64,000 bases of DNA from Roseiconus nitratireducens (GCF_008629675.1 NZ_VWOX01000002.1:124001-188000); one strand, 5' to 3'; positions 8,044 to 17,259 are shown, numbered from the stretch's first letter. Translations and numbers: made by a program. Notes: a model not told the origin generated them from the letters alone.

Positions 8044-9102
8044 TCAGCGTGGCTGGCGGATCACGTTGGACGACGTCCCAGGTTGACTCGGTCGCACGGC
8101 GATCCGAATGCGTTGCTGCGTGGTTGGCGACTGCGTCTGCACAAACGGGTTGACCCGCACGCCATGGGGCGAGACGACTTGGCCGCCGCCCGGTGACATC
8201 GTTTTGTGAAGCGTGATGAAATCGGCCGCCGAGGCGGCGCCGGAGCGGTCGGCCGCCTGTTCGGTTTGCTCAGTACGCTGCGGCGCGGTGTCGGCCGGAC
8301 GCGGCAGACGGCGCGGGACGCCCGGGTTCTGGTCCGGCGAGTCGGGGAGATCGCCACCGCGCGATTCCTGCCGGAGGGCCTCGTCGAATCCTTCGGGAAG
8401 GGCCAGGCCGGGCTGAGACCGTTTGTCGGCCGGCGACTGAACCGGCGCGTCCTCTTCGATAGGCAGCGAGCGCCGCACCTCGGCGTCCGACCCCGTCGCG
8501 GCCGGCGACGGCAGCAGCATGGATGCTTCCGGCGAGGTGTCCTCGAGAACCTGCGGTGGCAGGTCGTCCGTCCGATTCGGAGCTCGTCCGCTGTGCGACT
8601 CGCGTTCGTTCGGATCAACTTGCATCGGAACGGACTCCCCGGGCACTCCGGTCTCGAATGACGCTCCGCCATGGTCCCTTGCAGCCGAGACCTCTTCGGC
8701 ACCCAGGGCAGGAAAACCAATTTCCCCTTCGCCCACACCGTGGTGACAATGCGGTGCGGTATCGCAATCGCAGGGGTGACTCGCACACAATCCCGTTCCC
8801 GCGGGATAGACCAGCCCGCAACTCAGCCCCGGCTTGGCGGGCGCAAATTGATGGTAATACGTTCGCGGTGGCAGGTCGGCGCAGGGGCGGCACCCGCCGC
8901 TTTTGCACGTGTGGTATCCGTCACCGTGCCCCACGCCCCACCAGCGTCCGATGCGGGACAGCGTTCCGTGGTGATCGGCCCTCGCGGTGCCGTCCGCCGC
9001 GAGAATTGCGGTGCACAACAGAACCGCTTTTAGGACGTGACGTCGCGCCCCTCCCTTCGCGGCGAACGGTTCCCGTCGCGGAAGTCGTTGAGGTTCATCC
9101 AT
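8044..9102 (-). CDS. exported Cys/His-rich protein of unknown function
   Basis: A 352-residue protein with a basic N-terminus and a hydrophobic stretch (VLKAVLLCTAILAADGTARA) likely to be a signal peptide or anchor. Residues about 45-130 are rich in Cys and His (YHTCKSGGCRPC, CASHPCDCD, HCHHG), suggesting metal binding or disulfides. The remainder is low-complexity, rich in Pro, Asp, Glu, Arg and Ser, and looks disordered. The C-terminus (PNPFVQTQ-like tail with QQRIRIAVRPSQPG) has no recognised domain. I do not recognise the family. Codon use looks like that of the neighbours. It is convergent with the isomerase-like gene. Confidence 0.7.
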   Translation of the reverse strand: MDEPQRLPRREPFAAKGGARRHVLKAVLLCTAILAADGTARADHHGTLSRIGRWWGVGHGDGYHTCKSGGCRPCADLPPRTYYHQFAPAKPGLSCGLVYPAGTGLCASHPCDCDTAPHCHHGVGEGEIGFPALGAEEVSAARDHGGASFETGVPGESVPMQVDPNERESHSGRAPNRTDDLPPQVLEDTSPEASMLLPSPAATGSDAEVRRSLPIEEDAPVQSPADKRSQPGLALPEGFDEALRQESRGGDLPDSPDQNPGVPRRLPRPADTAPQRTEQTEQAADRSGAASAADFITLHKTMSPGGGQVVSPHGVRVNPFVQTQSPTTQQRIRIAVRPSQPGTSSNVIRQPR

Positions 9103-9419
9103 GATGGTATCCGTCCAGATCTTGTGAGGGCCGCCGCCACCGGGGACGCGCCGAGACGCAGCAAATTGGTCCTACCGCACCAATCGGCACATCTCGATCG
9201 GTGAATTGCCGCCCCGGCAACACGGTGTCGACAATTTGCCGGCGTCGCGTTCACGGTGTTCCGGTCGTATCGGTTGCAACGAAAACCCGGCGAAATTGGG
9301 TTGCGAAAAACCAACGCCGGTGGCAATTGGGCGAGCTAGATTTCATGGAATGACCGCAGGACGAGTCCTGTTGGCCTGTCGTGAATCATCCAATCTTGGC
9401 TCTCTCCCAGATCCCACCG
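9103..9419. other. divergent intergenic region, no element recognised
   Basis: About 317 bases between the divergent Cys/His-rich gene and the HAMP-like membrane gene. I see no tRNA, strong hairpin or repeat. It must hold both promoters, but no convincing -35/-10 pair is readable. A GTG at 9381 is an alternative start for the right-hand gene. Confidence 0.4.
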
Positions 9420-9896
9420 ATGTCGCAACGAAATCTGTATCTGTCTGACCCCAAGGTCCAATGGGCCCTTGTCAGCCGCGTCTTGACGCACTGGTGCTTG
9501 ATGCTGTTCTGCCTGCTGGCCTTGAGCGTCTTTGTGCGTGTTGCGTTCTACCCGGTTCACCAGTCGTTCATGGAAGCCCTTCGTGAATCGCTGGCTCATC
9601 AGGTACCCTTGTTGGTCATCATGGTCATGCTGGTGCCGGTCTTCCTGAGAGACATGGTAAAGCTGAGCCATCGTTTCGCCGGGCCCATGACGCGTCTCCG
9701 CGGAGCCTTGAACGAGCTGGCCGAAGGCAAGAAGATCAAGAAGCTGGAGTTCCGTCCCGACGATTTTTGGCAAGACGCAGCCACCGACTTTAACCGGCTG
9801 TATGCCAAACACTTGGAACTTCGCGATCGCTGCGAAGAGCTGCAGAAGCAATTGGATTCGAAGAATTCAGAGAACCACGGAACGGTCACGGGTTGA
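9420..9896 (+). CDS. HAMP-like two-helix membrane protein
   Basis: A 158-residue membrane protein. Two membrane segments are visible: LTHWCLMLFCLLALSVFVRV and, after a short periplasmic loop, VPLLVIMVMLVPVFLRDM. A HAMP-like linker follows (HRFAGPMTRLRGALNELAEG) and a charged C-terminal coil (LELRDRCEELQKQLDSK). That resembles the membrane-HAMP half of a sensor or chemoreceptor without any output domain. A GTG at 9381 would add 13 residues; ATG 9420 is chosen on codon preference only. Such truncated HAMP proteins are common in planctomycetes, and the function is unknown. Confidence 0.75.
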   Translation: MSQRNLYLSDPKVQWALVSRVLTHWCLMLFCLLALSVFVRVAFYPVHQSFMEALRESLAHQVPLLVIMVMLVPVFLRDMVKLSHRFAGPMTRLRGALNELAEGKKIKKLEFRPDDFWQDAATDFNRLYAKHLELRDRCEELQKQLDSKNSENHGTVTG

Positions 9897-10330
9897 CCGA
9901 CACCGCCACCGAGTGAACTCCGTCGCCATCCTTCTCCGGGTGGGGACTGGCCAGCGGATTGCAGTCGGCACACGGAGCGGGAGCCGGATCGTTCGGGTGG
10001 TCCGGTGATCCGCGAGCCCTTTCCGTGTGATCCGCAAAGATCGTGGGGGACGCCAGCGGTGTACCCGACGGCTGACTTCAGGCCAACCGACCGCCGGCAT
10101 CGGCTCTTTCCGGCCCGGCGGTTTGCACGAAGGGCGTGCCCTGCGGAGCGAAAAAGTTTTCCGCATTCTCGGCTGCCGCACGGCCCAATAATCTGCCTTC
10201 GGATGGCTCTCAGTGGACAAACTTGATGCTCCCGGGCCGCTTTTCCGGGAAAGCTCATCTACGCATCGGTTGGTCAACGCGTAATAATGACGGGAGTTTA
10301 GAAACTGAACCACCCGCACGAGCCCCTGTG

Positions 10331-12175
10331 ATGTCCCAATCGTTTCTGCGTACGCCCTTCGGTCGTATTTTGCTAACGGCTCTCGCTTCGATCAGCCTCT
10401 CGTTCGCCACCGGCCGGCTTTCGGTTGCGTCCGCCCAGGAGGCGACAGCGGACCCGCCCGCCGCGGAGACTACCGAGCAGGAATCCGGAGAGGGGAGTCA
10501 GACCGCGGACACGGACGCGCCGTCAGACGCCGCGCCGAAAGAAAGTCCGGGCGAGTTGTCGTTGGATCTCGACACCACTCCGGCCGACCCGGGACAGAAC
10601 GATTTGGACGAGGCGGCCATCCTGCGTTTTGAGGCGAAGAGCCAGCGAGAACTGCAGGCGGTCGAACGTTTGCTGCAGTCTGCCGTCAAAAAGGGACTGA
10701 CCGGCGAGAACGCCGCGTTCGCGAAGAAGATGCTGGGGTCGGTTTTGTTGCAAAAAAGCCAGCAGCTGATCGCGGCGATGGGACAAGCCGGCGGTAACCG
10801 GCCCCTGGCCCTCCGAGACGAAGCGTTGTCGACGTTGGAGGAAGCGATCAAGAACGATCCCGAACTGGTCGAAGGCTACCTGCTGATCGCGCGGCTGAAC
10901 ATGCTGCCTGGCGGTGACAAGCAGGCCATCACCGACGCGACGACCAAGGCCATCGAAATCCTGAAGGACAATCCTGTCGAACGGAGCGCCGCCCTGGTTC
11001 TGCGAGCGTTGACATGGGGTCCCGGTGAAGACGAGAAGCGCATGGAGGACCTCAATGCGGCGGTCCGCGATGACCCGGAGAATCTGGAAGCGCTGCGAGC
11101 CCGCGCCGCATTGCGACTGCAACAAGACGACGTCGGCGGAGCGATCGAAGATTTGGAGCTTGTCCTGACCAAGGACCCCACCAACGAACGGGTCGCCCAA
11201 ACCGTCGTCCAACAGCTGGCCGAGATGGACCGCGTCGATGACGCCCTGGAACTGCTTTCCAAAGCCTTGGAAGCAGAACCTAGCGAAGGCCTGTATCGCA
11301 TGCGGGCCATTCTGTACCGGATGCAGTTGAAAGAGGACGAGGCCCTGGCGGATCTGAACAAAGCCTTGGCGATGCAACCCAAGGATCCGCTGGCGCTGCT
11401 TTCACGGGCCGAAATTGCGATCTCGCGACAGGATGTTCAAGCGGCCAAGAATGACTTGAGGGCGGCCGAACGGATCGCGCCCCAGGTGGCCGGCGTTGAA
11501 CAAGCAATCTTTGTTCGCTGCCTGATCGCGATCGAGGAAGGCCGGATGGCGGACGCCATCAACGAAATGAAGACGCTGATTTCGCGAGACCCGGAAAACG
11601 CGATGCGGCAGCTGCAACTGGCCAACCTGTATCTGCAAGACGAACGCCCTCGTAAAGCCATCGAAGTGCTGACCACCATCCTGGACCGTGACCCGACAAA
11701 CGTTTCCGTTTTGCGTTCGCGTGCCGACGCTCTCTTGTCGGTCGGAGAACACCGTGAAGCGATCAACGACTACGAACGGGCCCTCAAGGCGGCAGGTGAC
11801 GACAACGAAAGTTTCGATCTGTCGGGCCTGCTGAACAATCTGGCTTGGGTTCTGGCCACCAGCCCGCAGGAAGGAGTCCGCAACGGTGAGCGTGCGGTCG
11901 AACTTGCCAATCGCGCCGTCGACCTCAGCCAGGGCGAAGAGCCTCACATTCTGAGCACGCTTGCGGCGGCCTATGCCGAAGCCGGCGACTTCGACAAAGC
12001 GGTCGAATGGAGCACCAAGGCGGTCGAACTGGGCAAGCAGCAAGAACATCACCAGATCGAACAGCTCGAGGGCGAACTGGAAAGCTATCGCGCCGGCAAA
12101 CCGTGGCGAGAGAAACAGGAAACGGAAGAGAACGATGTTCCGATTCTGTCTCCCGATGATCTGATCGATACCTGA
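10331..12175 (+). CDS. exported tetratricopeptide-repeat protein
   Basis: A 614-residue protein starting at an ATG that begins a clear signal peptide (FGRILLTALASISLSFATG, ending near SVASAQ). A Glu/Asp/Ser-rich linker of about 70 residues follows. The rest is a run of TPR-like 34-residue helical pairs, for example EALSTLEEAIKNDPELVEGY, RMEDLNAAVRDDPENLEALR, EALADLNKALAMQPKDPLAL and AINDYERALKAAGDD. TPR arrays mediate protein-protein contacts; the partner is unknown. The same frame is open upstream to 10136, but that stretch lacks a signal peptide. It is followed by a 347-base gap and then carA on the same strand. Confidence 0.85.
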   Translation: MSQSFLRTPFGRILLTALASISLSFATGRLSVASAQEATADPPAAETTEQESGEGSQTADTDAPSDAAPKESPGELSLDLDTTPADPGQNDLDEAAILRFEAKSQRELQAVERLLQSAVKKGLTGENAAFAKKMLGSVLLQKSQQLIAAMGQAGGNRPLALRDEALSTLEEAIKNDPELVEGYLLIARLNMLPGGDKQAITDATTKAIEILKDNPVERSAALVLRALTWGPGEDEKRMEDLNAAVRDDPENLEALRARAALRLQQDDVGGAIEDLELVLTKDPTNERVAQTVVQQLAEMDRVDDALELLSKALEAEPSEGLYRMRAILYRMQLKEDEALADLNKALAMQPKDPLALLSRAEIAISRQDVQAAKNDLRAAERIAPQVAGVEQAIFVRCLIAIEEGRMADAINEMKTLISRDPENAMRQLQLANLYLQDERPRKAIEVLTTILDRDPTNVSVLRSRADALLSVGEHREAINDYERALKAAGDDNESFDLSGLLNNLAWVLATSPQEGVRNGERAVELANRAVDLSQGEEPHILSTLAAAYAEAGDFDKAVEWSTKAVELGKQQEHHQIEQLEGELESYRAGKPWREKQETEENDVPILSPDDLIDT

Positions 12176-12267
12176 TCGCCAAAGCAGGCCTGACACGAAC
12201 AGGCCGTTGGTTTCCACGCCCAGTGTTCTGCGAAGTCGCCTTCCGCCCGTCGTGAGCAGCAGGAACG

Positions 12268-12296
12268 GACGCAGCTTTCACGGAGTGAAAGACGAC
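12268..12296. repeat. CTTTCAC/GTGAAAG hairpin repeat, copy 2
   Basis: Stem CTTTCAC (12275-12281), loop GGA, GTGAAAG (12285-12291), with flanks CGCAG and ACGACGA. It is the reverse-complement relative of the copy at 4661-4690. It lies between the TPR gene and carA. Confidence 0.7.
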
Positions 12297-12332
12297 GAAC
12301 GCTCAGCACGCCCCGAATGGATGGTTCCCAGC

Positions 12333-12352
12333 GCGGCAGCCCTTGCTGCCGC
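12333..12352. repeat. GC-rich hairpin upstream of carA
   Basis: Perfect 8-bp stem GCGGCAGC (12333-12340) and GCTGCCGC (12345-12352) around the loop CCTT. No T-run follows, so terminator function is doubtful. It may belong to the dispersed palindromes of this genome. Apart from this hairpin and the one at 12268-12296, the gap 12176-12522 shows nothing recognisable. Confidence 0.5.
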
Positions 12353-12522
12353 AGGCGGCACTGCGTGGGCAGTTTCCATGCCGTTGGCCACCACGCGACG
12401 GGGAATTTGGGCTTCTGACGTGAAATTCGCCCCGCGACCACTCGTCGAATTTCCGTGCCGCCGTTAAGCTTGCGGGAATTTGTTTTTTCACCACATTTCG
12501 CAACGATCGACGCGGGTTTTCG

Positions 12523-13659
12523 ATGTCCTTAACGGCAAAATTGGCACTGGAAGATGGCACGGTGTTCACCGGAAAAGGTTTTGGTGCCGAAGGCGAAATC
12601 ACCGGTGAGGTGGTTTTCAACACCTCGATGACCGGATACCAGGAGATCCTGACGGATCCCAGTTACCGCGGTCAGATTGTCGCGATGACGTATCCCGAGA
12701 TCGGTAACTACGGCGTCAACTCGATCGACATCGAACACGAGAAGCCATCCCTGTCAGGATTCATCGTTCGCGAACGAAGCCGAATCTACAGTAACTATCG
12801 CGCCGAAGGCGCATTGCACGGCTATCTGAAGGAGCACGGCGTGGTCGCCATCTCCGGCATCGATACCCGGGCCCTGGTGCGCCGGATCCGTGAACACGGT
12901 GCCATGCGGGGCATCCTGTCCACGGCCGACCTGGATGACGCCAGCTTGGTGGAAAAAGCGAAACAGTCGCCCGGCTTGATTGGGCGCGACATCGTTCGCG
13001 AGGTGATGCCCAAAGAGTCCCGCCACTGGGACACGCACTTGGACGAATGGACCGCCTACGAAATCAAACGCGGGAAACCGGACGACGAAGATCCCACCGC
13101 GGCACACATCGTCTGCATGGACTTCGGCATGAAGTGGAACATCCCGCGGCACTTCGTTTCGCGAGGCAACCGCGTGACCGTCGTTCCCGGCGATACCGAC
13201 GCCAAGGCGATTTTGGACCTGGAGCCCGATGGCGTCTTTTTGTCCAACGGGCCTGGCGATCCGGAACCTCTGGACTACGCGCAAAAGACGATCAGTGAAC
13301 TGATCGGGAAGCGGCCGGTCTTTGGAATTTGCCTGGGCCATCAGCTGCTTTCACTGGCCTGTGGCGCGAAGACCTTCAAGTTGAAGTTCGGTCACCGCGG
13401 TGCCAACCAACCGGTTTTGGACCTGGAGACCGGAAAGGTCGAGATCACGACACAGAACCACGGCTTTGCGGTCGAAGAATCATCGCTTCCGGATTGCCTG
13501 GAAATCACGCACCGGAATTTGAACGACGACACGATCGCCGGCGTGCGGCACCGTGACGCCAACGCGTTTGGCGTCCAGCATCACCCCGAAGCCTCTTCGG
13601 GGCCGCACGACAGTCACTATCTGTTCGATCGCTTTCAATCGCGTGTCGCCGAGGGCTGA
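12523..13659 (+). CDS. carA: carbamoyl-phosphate synthase small (glutaminase) subunit
   Basis: CarA hydrolyses glutamine and passes ammonia to CarB for carbamoyl phosphate, feeding arginine and pyrimidine synthesis. The 378-residue protein has the N-terminal CPSase small-chain domain (LEDGTVFTGKGFGAEG, EVVFNTSMTGYQEILTDPSY, ISGIDTRALVRRIREHG). The class I glutamine amidotransferase domain carries FLSNGPGDPEPLD, the nucleophile Cys270 in FGICLGHQ, and His354/Glu356 in HHPEA. All catalytic residues are intact and length is normal. carB is not adjacent: the next gene downstream is a convergent small unknown, so the two subunits are encoded apart, at least in this window. Confidence 0.97.
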   Translation: MSLTAKLALEDGTVFTGKGFGAEGEITGEVVFNTSMTGYQEILTDPSYRGQIVAMTYPEIGNYGVNSIDIEHEKPSLSGFIVRERSRIYSNYRAEGALHGYLKEHGVVAISGIDTRALVRRIREHGAMRGILSTADLDDASLVEKAKQSPGLIGRDIVREVMPKESRHWDTHLDEWTAYEIKRGKPDDEDPTAAHIVCMDFGMKWNIPRHFVSRGNRVTVVPGDTDAKAILDLEPDGVFLSNGPGDPEPLDYAQKTISELIGKRPVFGICLGHQLLSLACGAKTFKLKFGHRGANQPVLDLETGKVEITTQNHGFAVEESSLPDCLEITHRNLNDDTIAGVRHRDANAFGVQHHPEASSGPHDSHYLFDRFQSRVAEG

Positions 13660-13693
13660 TCAGCCCTGGAGCACACAACAATCCGTGTGGCTG

Positions 13694-13733
13694 CCGTCGC
13701 CAGACGGTGGCAAATCACGCTCTGGCGAGCGTG
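13694..13733. repeat. paired TGGC-loop hairpins
   Basis: Two adjacent hairpins share a TGGC/GCCA loop. CCGTC-GCCA-GACGG is at 13694-13707, extended by G-T wobbles. CACGCTC-TGGC-GAGCGTG is at 13716-13733, a perfect 7-bp stem. They sit between the convergent carA and small exported gene, where a bidirectional terminator would be expected. The same loop recurs at 30463-30482, 30530-30549 and 47611-47630. Confidence 0.7.
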
Positions 13734-13755
13734 GCGACGTTTGTTCGAACGGAAC

Positions 13756-14214
13756 CTAGCGGATTGGATCCTGCTTCAGGAAATCGTTCACCGACGTCGT
13801 ATCACGCTCCGGCTCGGGAAAGAATAAGCGGCTGAAGAATCCCGGCTCCTTCGGGGCCGGCTCGGTTTGCTGGTTCTGCTTGAATCCGGCCGGGATCAGC
13901 TTCATCGGATTCAGCGTGTCCTTGGTTCGCGTCCAACTGCTCTTGGCAGTCTTGGACACCTCGTCGACCAGGCTGTTCTTCTTGGTGATCACCCGGTCCT
14001 GCTCGTCCCGCGTGGGCATGAAGCGGTCCATCGTCGGCATTTTCAGTTTGGGCATCTGCCAGTTTGCCGGGTTCAATCCGTTCATCATGCGGCCAATCGG
14101 ACCCGGTGCGGGTGCGTCGGCGAGGTCGGGTTCTTGACCTTCAGCAAGCGGACCGGCGGCGAATGCAAACAGCGCCGCCAAGATCAGGGTTTGAGTGAAG
14201 CGTTTGGTCTTCAT
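13756..14214 (-). CDS. small exported protein of unknown function
   Basis: A 152-residue protein with a good signal peptide (MKTKRFTQTLILAALFAFAAG); the Met10 codons upstream at 14244 would put a polar stretch before it, so 14214 is preferred. The mature part is rich in Pro, Met and Lys (GLNPANWQMPKLKMPTMDRF) and ends in FFSRLFFPEPERDTTSVNDF, with no recognisable domain. It resembles the short lineage-specific exported proteins common in planctomycetes, which is only an impression. It is convergent with carA, across the paired hairpins. Confidence 0.65.
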   Translation of the reverse strand: MKTKRFTQTLILAALFAFAAGPLAEGQEPDLADAPAPGPIGRMMNGLNPANWQMPKLKMPTMDRFMPTRDEQDRVITKKNSLVDEVSKTAKSSWTRTKDTLNPMKLIPAGFKQNQQTEPAPKEPGFFSRLFFPEPERDTTSVNDFLKQDPIR

Positions 14215-14393
14215 CGCGGTGATCGTCTCCCATGAGCGAAGCATTGCGAGGTTTTATTGGTTGGCCATCTTGGCATCGCCTTGCCTGTCGCAAATATCCG
14301 GTCACGGTGGCAAGCCCAACTTGCAGACTCACGTTCACTCCTGCACACCGGTCGTGCAGGCCCGAGCCTACCGACCAGTGGAGGAGCACGCGT

Positions 14394-14527
14394 CGTTCCC
14401 AGGCTCCCGCCTGGGAACGCACTGAAAGCTGGCTCCGCCAGGCTGTCTGGAGGAGTTTTAACTTCCCACGCCATTGAGCAGGCGGAGCCTGCGAGACAGC
14501 CGGTTCCAAGGCCGGAGCCTTGGAACC
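14394..14527. repeat. palindromic repeat cluster (cloverleaf-like)
   Basis: Four nested inverted repeats are packed in 134 bases. Stem 1: CGTTCCCAGG (14394-14403) with CCTGGGAACG (14410-14419). Stem 2: GGCTCCGCC (14431-14439) with GGCGGAGCC (14481-14489). Stem 3: GGCTGTCT (14441-14448) with AGACAGCC (14494-14501). Stem 4: GGTTCCAAGG (14502-14511) with CCTTGGAACC (14518-14527). Stems 2 and 3 cross, so both cannot form at once. The rest of the 14215-14660 gap, which lies between divergent genes, shows nothing else. It resembles dispersed intergenic palindromes rather than a coding or tRNA element. Confidence 0.75.
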
Positions 14528-14660
14528 AGTAACCGGAGCACGCCCCTCGGCCCCAAAAACTCACGTGGACGCGCCCGCAAAACCTTGCTACTAGAAGGAT
14601 CGGGATGTTGCAACGAAATAATCTGCCAACCGCATTGAACGCAGGATTCGCGACCGCTAG

Positions 14661-16028
14661 ATGAAACCACGACTGCTCTTTCTGGACGACAACATTCGCG
14701 ACGTTGGCGGGCACTACCTGGAGTTGGCAAGTTTGTTGGCCGAAGGCGGCGCGGAATTGGGCTACGATCCGGAGCTGGTCACCCACGCATCGCTGCTGAA
14801 CCGAAATCCCGCCGCCCGGTCGGACGCACGATTGATTCACCTGCCGTTCGCATGTCGATTCCAGACGCGTCGGATGGAAGACTGGTCTCTAGGAGTCGAC
14901 GGCCCCGCGCTGGTTGACCGGAACCTGCGGGGGATCCCGACCGGAGGCAGCATTTGGACACGGTCCGCTCAACGGATCTGCGACTACGCGGCTCGTCCGC
15001 GCAGGCAACCAGGAAAGATGTTGCGTGCCTGGGCCGGCGCCTTCGAAGAATCCGTCCGAAAATTCGCGCCTCAGCCGGCCGACCGGATCGTCGTCAACAC
15101 CGGTGGCGACTTTCAAATGATCGCGCTGGCGGAGTCCATTGACCAGCTGGACGATCTGCCGCCGTTGTCGATGCACGTCTTTTTTCACTTCGCGGTTTAC
15201 GACCAAAACGTCACCGCCCGAGCCCATGCCTACGGCCGCCAGGTTTTGGAGATGGTGCGACACATTCGCCGCCGCAATCACCAGATCTGGTTGCACGCGA
15301 CGACGGAGCCTCTGACCGAACAACTTCGAGCGGTTGGAATCCCGGCGACAGCTGTTCCCTATCCGACCCGGCCGCGCGAAACCGTTCGAGAGGCCGCCAC
15401 CGAACAATCCGCAAGAAAGATTGTTTTGGCGGGAATGCCGCGGGCGGAGAAGGGCCGCGGGCAGATCCGATTCATTCTGCAAGAGATCCAATCCAGTCTG
15501 CTCCGCAGCGGGCGCATGCAATGGTCGATGCAGCTTCCGCCACGCCGCTGGCAACGCATGATCCCCAAGTCGCTTCAGGACGATTGCCGAATAGCCCTAG
15601 CCGATCCCTCCCCGACGGGACCGTTGGAGATTTTGGGTGGCAATCTTTCCAGCGACCGATACCACCGCTGGCTCGACAGCGCCGATGTGGGACTGTTCCT
15701 CTACGATGCCCGGCGCTACGCGGCACGCTGCAGCGGTGTCTTGCTGGAAATGATGATCCGCGGCGTTCCCGTCGTCGTTCCGAATCGTTGCTGGCTTGCC
15801 GATCAGGTCCGATTGGCGAACAAAGTCAGCGGCACCATCGGATGGATTTACGACGAACCAAAAGAGATTCCCAAGTTGTTGGAATCGATCGACTTGGGCG
15901 ACTCCAACATGGCCGAGCGTTGCCGACGCAATGCGGACCGGATTCGCAACCTTCATTCGGGCGCCAGCTCCTTGCGGGCGATGGGCATCGAGGACCTTCG
16001 CAGAGTTCGACTGGAACGAGCGGGATAA
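14661..16028 (+). CDS. glycosyltransferase-like protein
   Basis: A 455-residue cytosolic protein without signal peptide. The N-terminus (RLLFLDDNIRDVGGHYLELASLLAEG) resembles the first Rossmann strand and Gly-rich loop of GT-B glycosyltransferases. The C-terminal half contains KIVLAGMPRAEKG followed by YHRWLDSADVGLFLYDARRY and CSGVLLEMMIRGVPVVVPNR, the segment that in GT4-like enzymes holds the donor-binding EX7E region. Donor and acceptor are unknown. It is the first of a plus-strand run with a second glycosyltransferase-like gene and an OleD-like reductase, so a role in an envelope glycan or lipid is possible but inferred. Confidence 0.7.
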   Translation: MKPRLLFLDDNIRDVGGHYLELASLLAEGGAELGYDPELVTHASLLNRNPAARSDARLIHLPFACRFQTRRMEDWSLGVDGPALVDRNLRGIPTGGSIWTRSAQRICDYAARPRRQPGKMLRAWAGAFEESVRKFAPQPADRIVVNTGGDFQMIALAESIDQLDDLPPLSMHVFFHFAVYDQNVTARAHAYGRQVLEMVRHIRRRNHQIWLHATTEPLTEQLRAVGIPATAVPYPTRPRETVREAATEQSARKIVLAGMPRAEKGRGQIRFILQEIQSSLLRSGRMQWSMQLPPRRWQRMIPKSLQDDCRIALADPSPTGPLEILGGNLSSDRYHRWLDSADVGLFLYDARRYAARCSGVLLEMMIRGVPVVVPNRCWLADQVRLANKVSGTIGWIYDEPKEIPKLLESIDLGDSNMAERCRRNADRIRNLHSGASSLRAMGIEDLRRVRLERAG

Positions 16029-16128
16029 ACAATCGGAAACACTTGGCGAATGGGACGTTCGCTTTCAACCCAAGACGGTTTGACGTGAATGGTGACAGTT
16101 CGCGCCGGATGCATGTGGAGACAACGCC

Positions 16129-17259
16129 ATGAGATGGAAGCATTGGTTTCGATACCCGACGGCAATCCGCCGCGCCAAACATCATCTCACGCGTCACGGC
16201 GTCGATCCGATGACGGAAGATCTCGGGTCATCGATCGGCCTGGATCTGTACACCGACGACCTGCTGCTGGATTGTGGCCGGCACCTCGCCTGCATTGCGG
16301 AACACGCCCGTCGAATCCAGTCGCCGGTCATCCTTCGTTGCAGCAAATGGCTGCTGGCTTCTATTGCTCATAAGAAGCTCGGGCAGCGGTTCCTGTCACA
16401 ACCATCGGTGCGTTGGATTGCCCCACGCGACCGGTTTACGAATGCGACACTGGTCTTCACCGATTACACGGTGCGTCGAGTTGCCCGTGACCTGCACACC
16501 TGCCGGACCGTCCGCATGATGATCGGTCGACAGTCGATCCCGGACGTCCCGGTGATGCCGTATCCGATGCACCCGGTCCATGTGCAGCGGGCGACCCCCG
16601 AACATCTGGACCAGCGGCGGCAGCAACCGAAGGCGGGGATTTTTTTCGCCGGAAATCAGAAGTCACGTTACGGACGGGATTCGATGGCAGACCAATTTGG
16701 CGTTCTGCCGCGTCTGCAGATTTTGGAGATCGTCCGGCGTCACTTCCCCGACCAGGTGACAGACTTGCAGGCCGATGGCAACGAGGAAAGCATCGTCCTG
16801 CGTGACAGCCAAGCGGATCCGATTGCATCGGAGGATTGGCTCCCGACGTTGGCGTCGCATCGATTCTTTCTGTGTTGTCCTGGTGCATCGCAGCCGGTTT
16901 GTCACAACTTGGTCGAATCCATGTCGGTCGGAGTCGTTCCGATCCTGGAATATGGCGACCGCCTCTCACCGCCTCTTACCGACGGGGTCAACGCGATCCG
17001 CTTCCACGGCGAACAGGGGTTGATTGAGGCGATTCGTCGAATTCGATTGATGCACCCCGAACAGAAGCGGCAACTCTCGCACGCCGCAGCGGAATACTAC
17101 GACCGGCATCTGGACGGCGCGAACTTTCTGAGCGACGCCCTGCATCGTCAAACGTTGGATCACGCCGGCATGGTGATGATGCCGTTCCACCACGTGAATC
17201 TTTTCGACGAATCGTTGTTGGACCGACACCGAGACGGCATCGCGGTCCGTTCGGCTTGA
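16129..17259 (+). CDS. exostosin/GT1-like glycosyltransferase
   Basis: A 376-residue soluble protein. The C-terminal region reads HRFFLCCPGASQPVCHNLVESMSVGVVPILEYGDRLSPPLTDG with internal spacing as in exostosin-like (GT47) and GT1 proteins: a final Rossmann half in which a Glu-Ser-Met-Ser/Gly-Val-Val-Pro segment binds the nucleotide sugar. Upstream, KAGIFFAGNQKSRYGRD fits the start of that domain. No membrane segment is seen. Starts and spacing suggest co-transcription with the preceding glycosyltransferase-like gene (100 bases). Specificity cannot be read. Confidence 0.65.
   Translation: MRWKHWFRYPTAIRRAKHHLTRHGVDPMTEDLGSSIGLDLYTDDLLLDCGRHLACIAEHARRIQSPVILRCSKWLLASIAHKKLGQRFLSQPSVRWIAPRDRFTNATLVFTDYTVRRVARDLHTCRTVRMMIGRQSIPDVPVMPYPMHPVHVQRATPEHLDQRRQQPKAGIFFAGNQKSRYGRDSMADQFGVLPRLQILEIVRRHFPDQVTDLQADGNEESIVLRDSQADPIASEDWLPTLASHRFFLCCPGASQPVCHNLVESMSVGVVPILEYGDRLSPPLTDGVNAIRFHGEQGLIEAIRRIRLMHPEQKRQLSHAAAEYYDRHLDGANFLSDALHRQTLDHAGMVMMPFHHVNLFDESLLDRHRDGIAVRSA

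Noticed and set aside
14394..14527. tRNA-like or CRISPR interpretation of the palindrome cluster
   Set aside because: No GGTTCGAATCC-like arm or acceptor stem and no repeated spacing units as expected for CRISPR.
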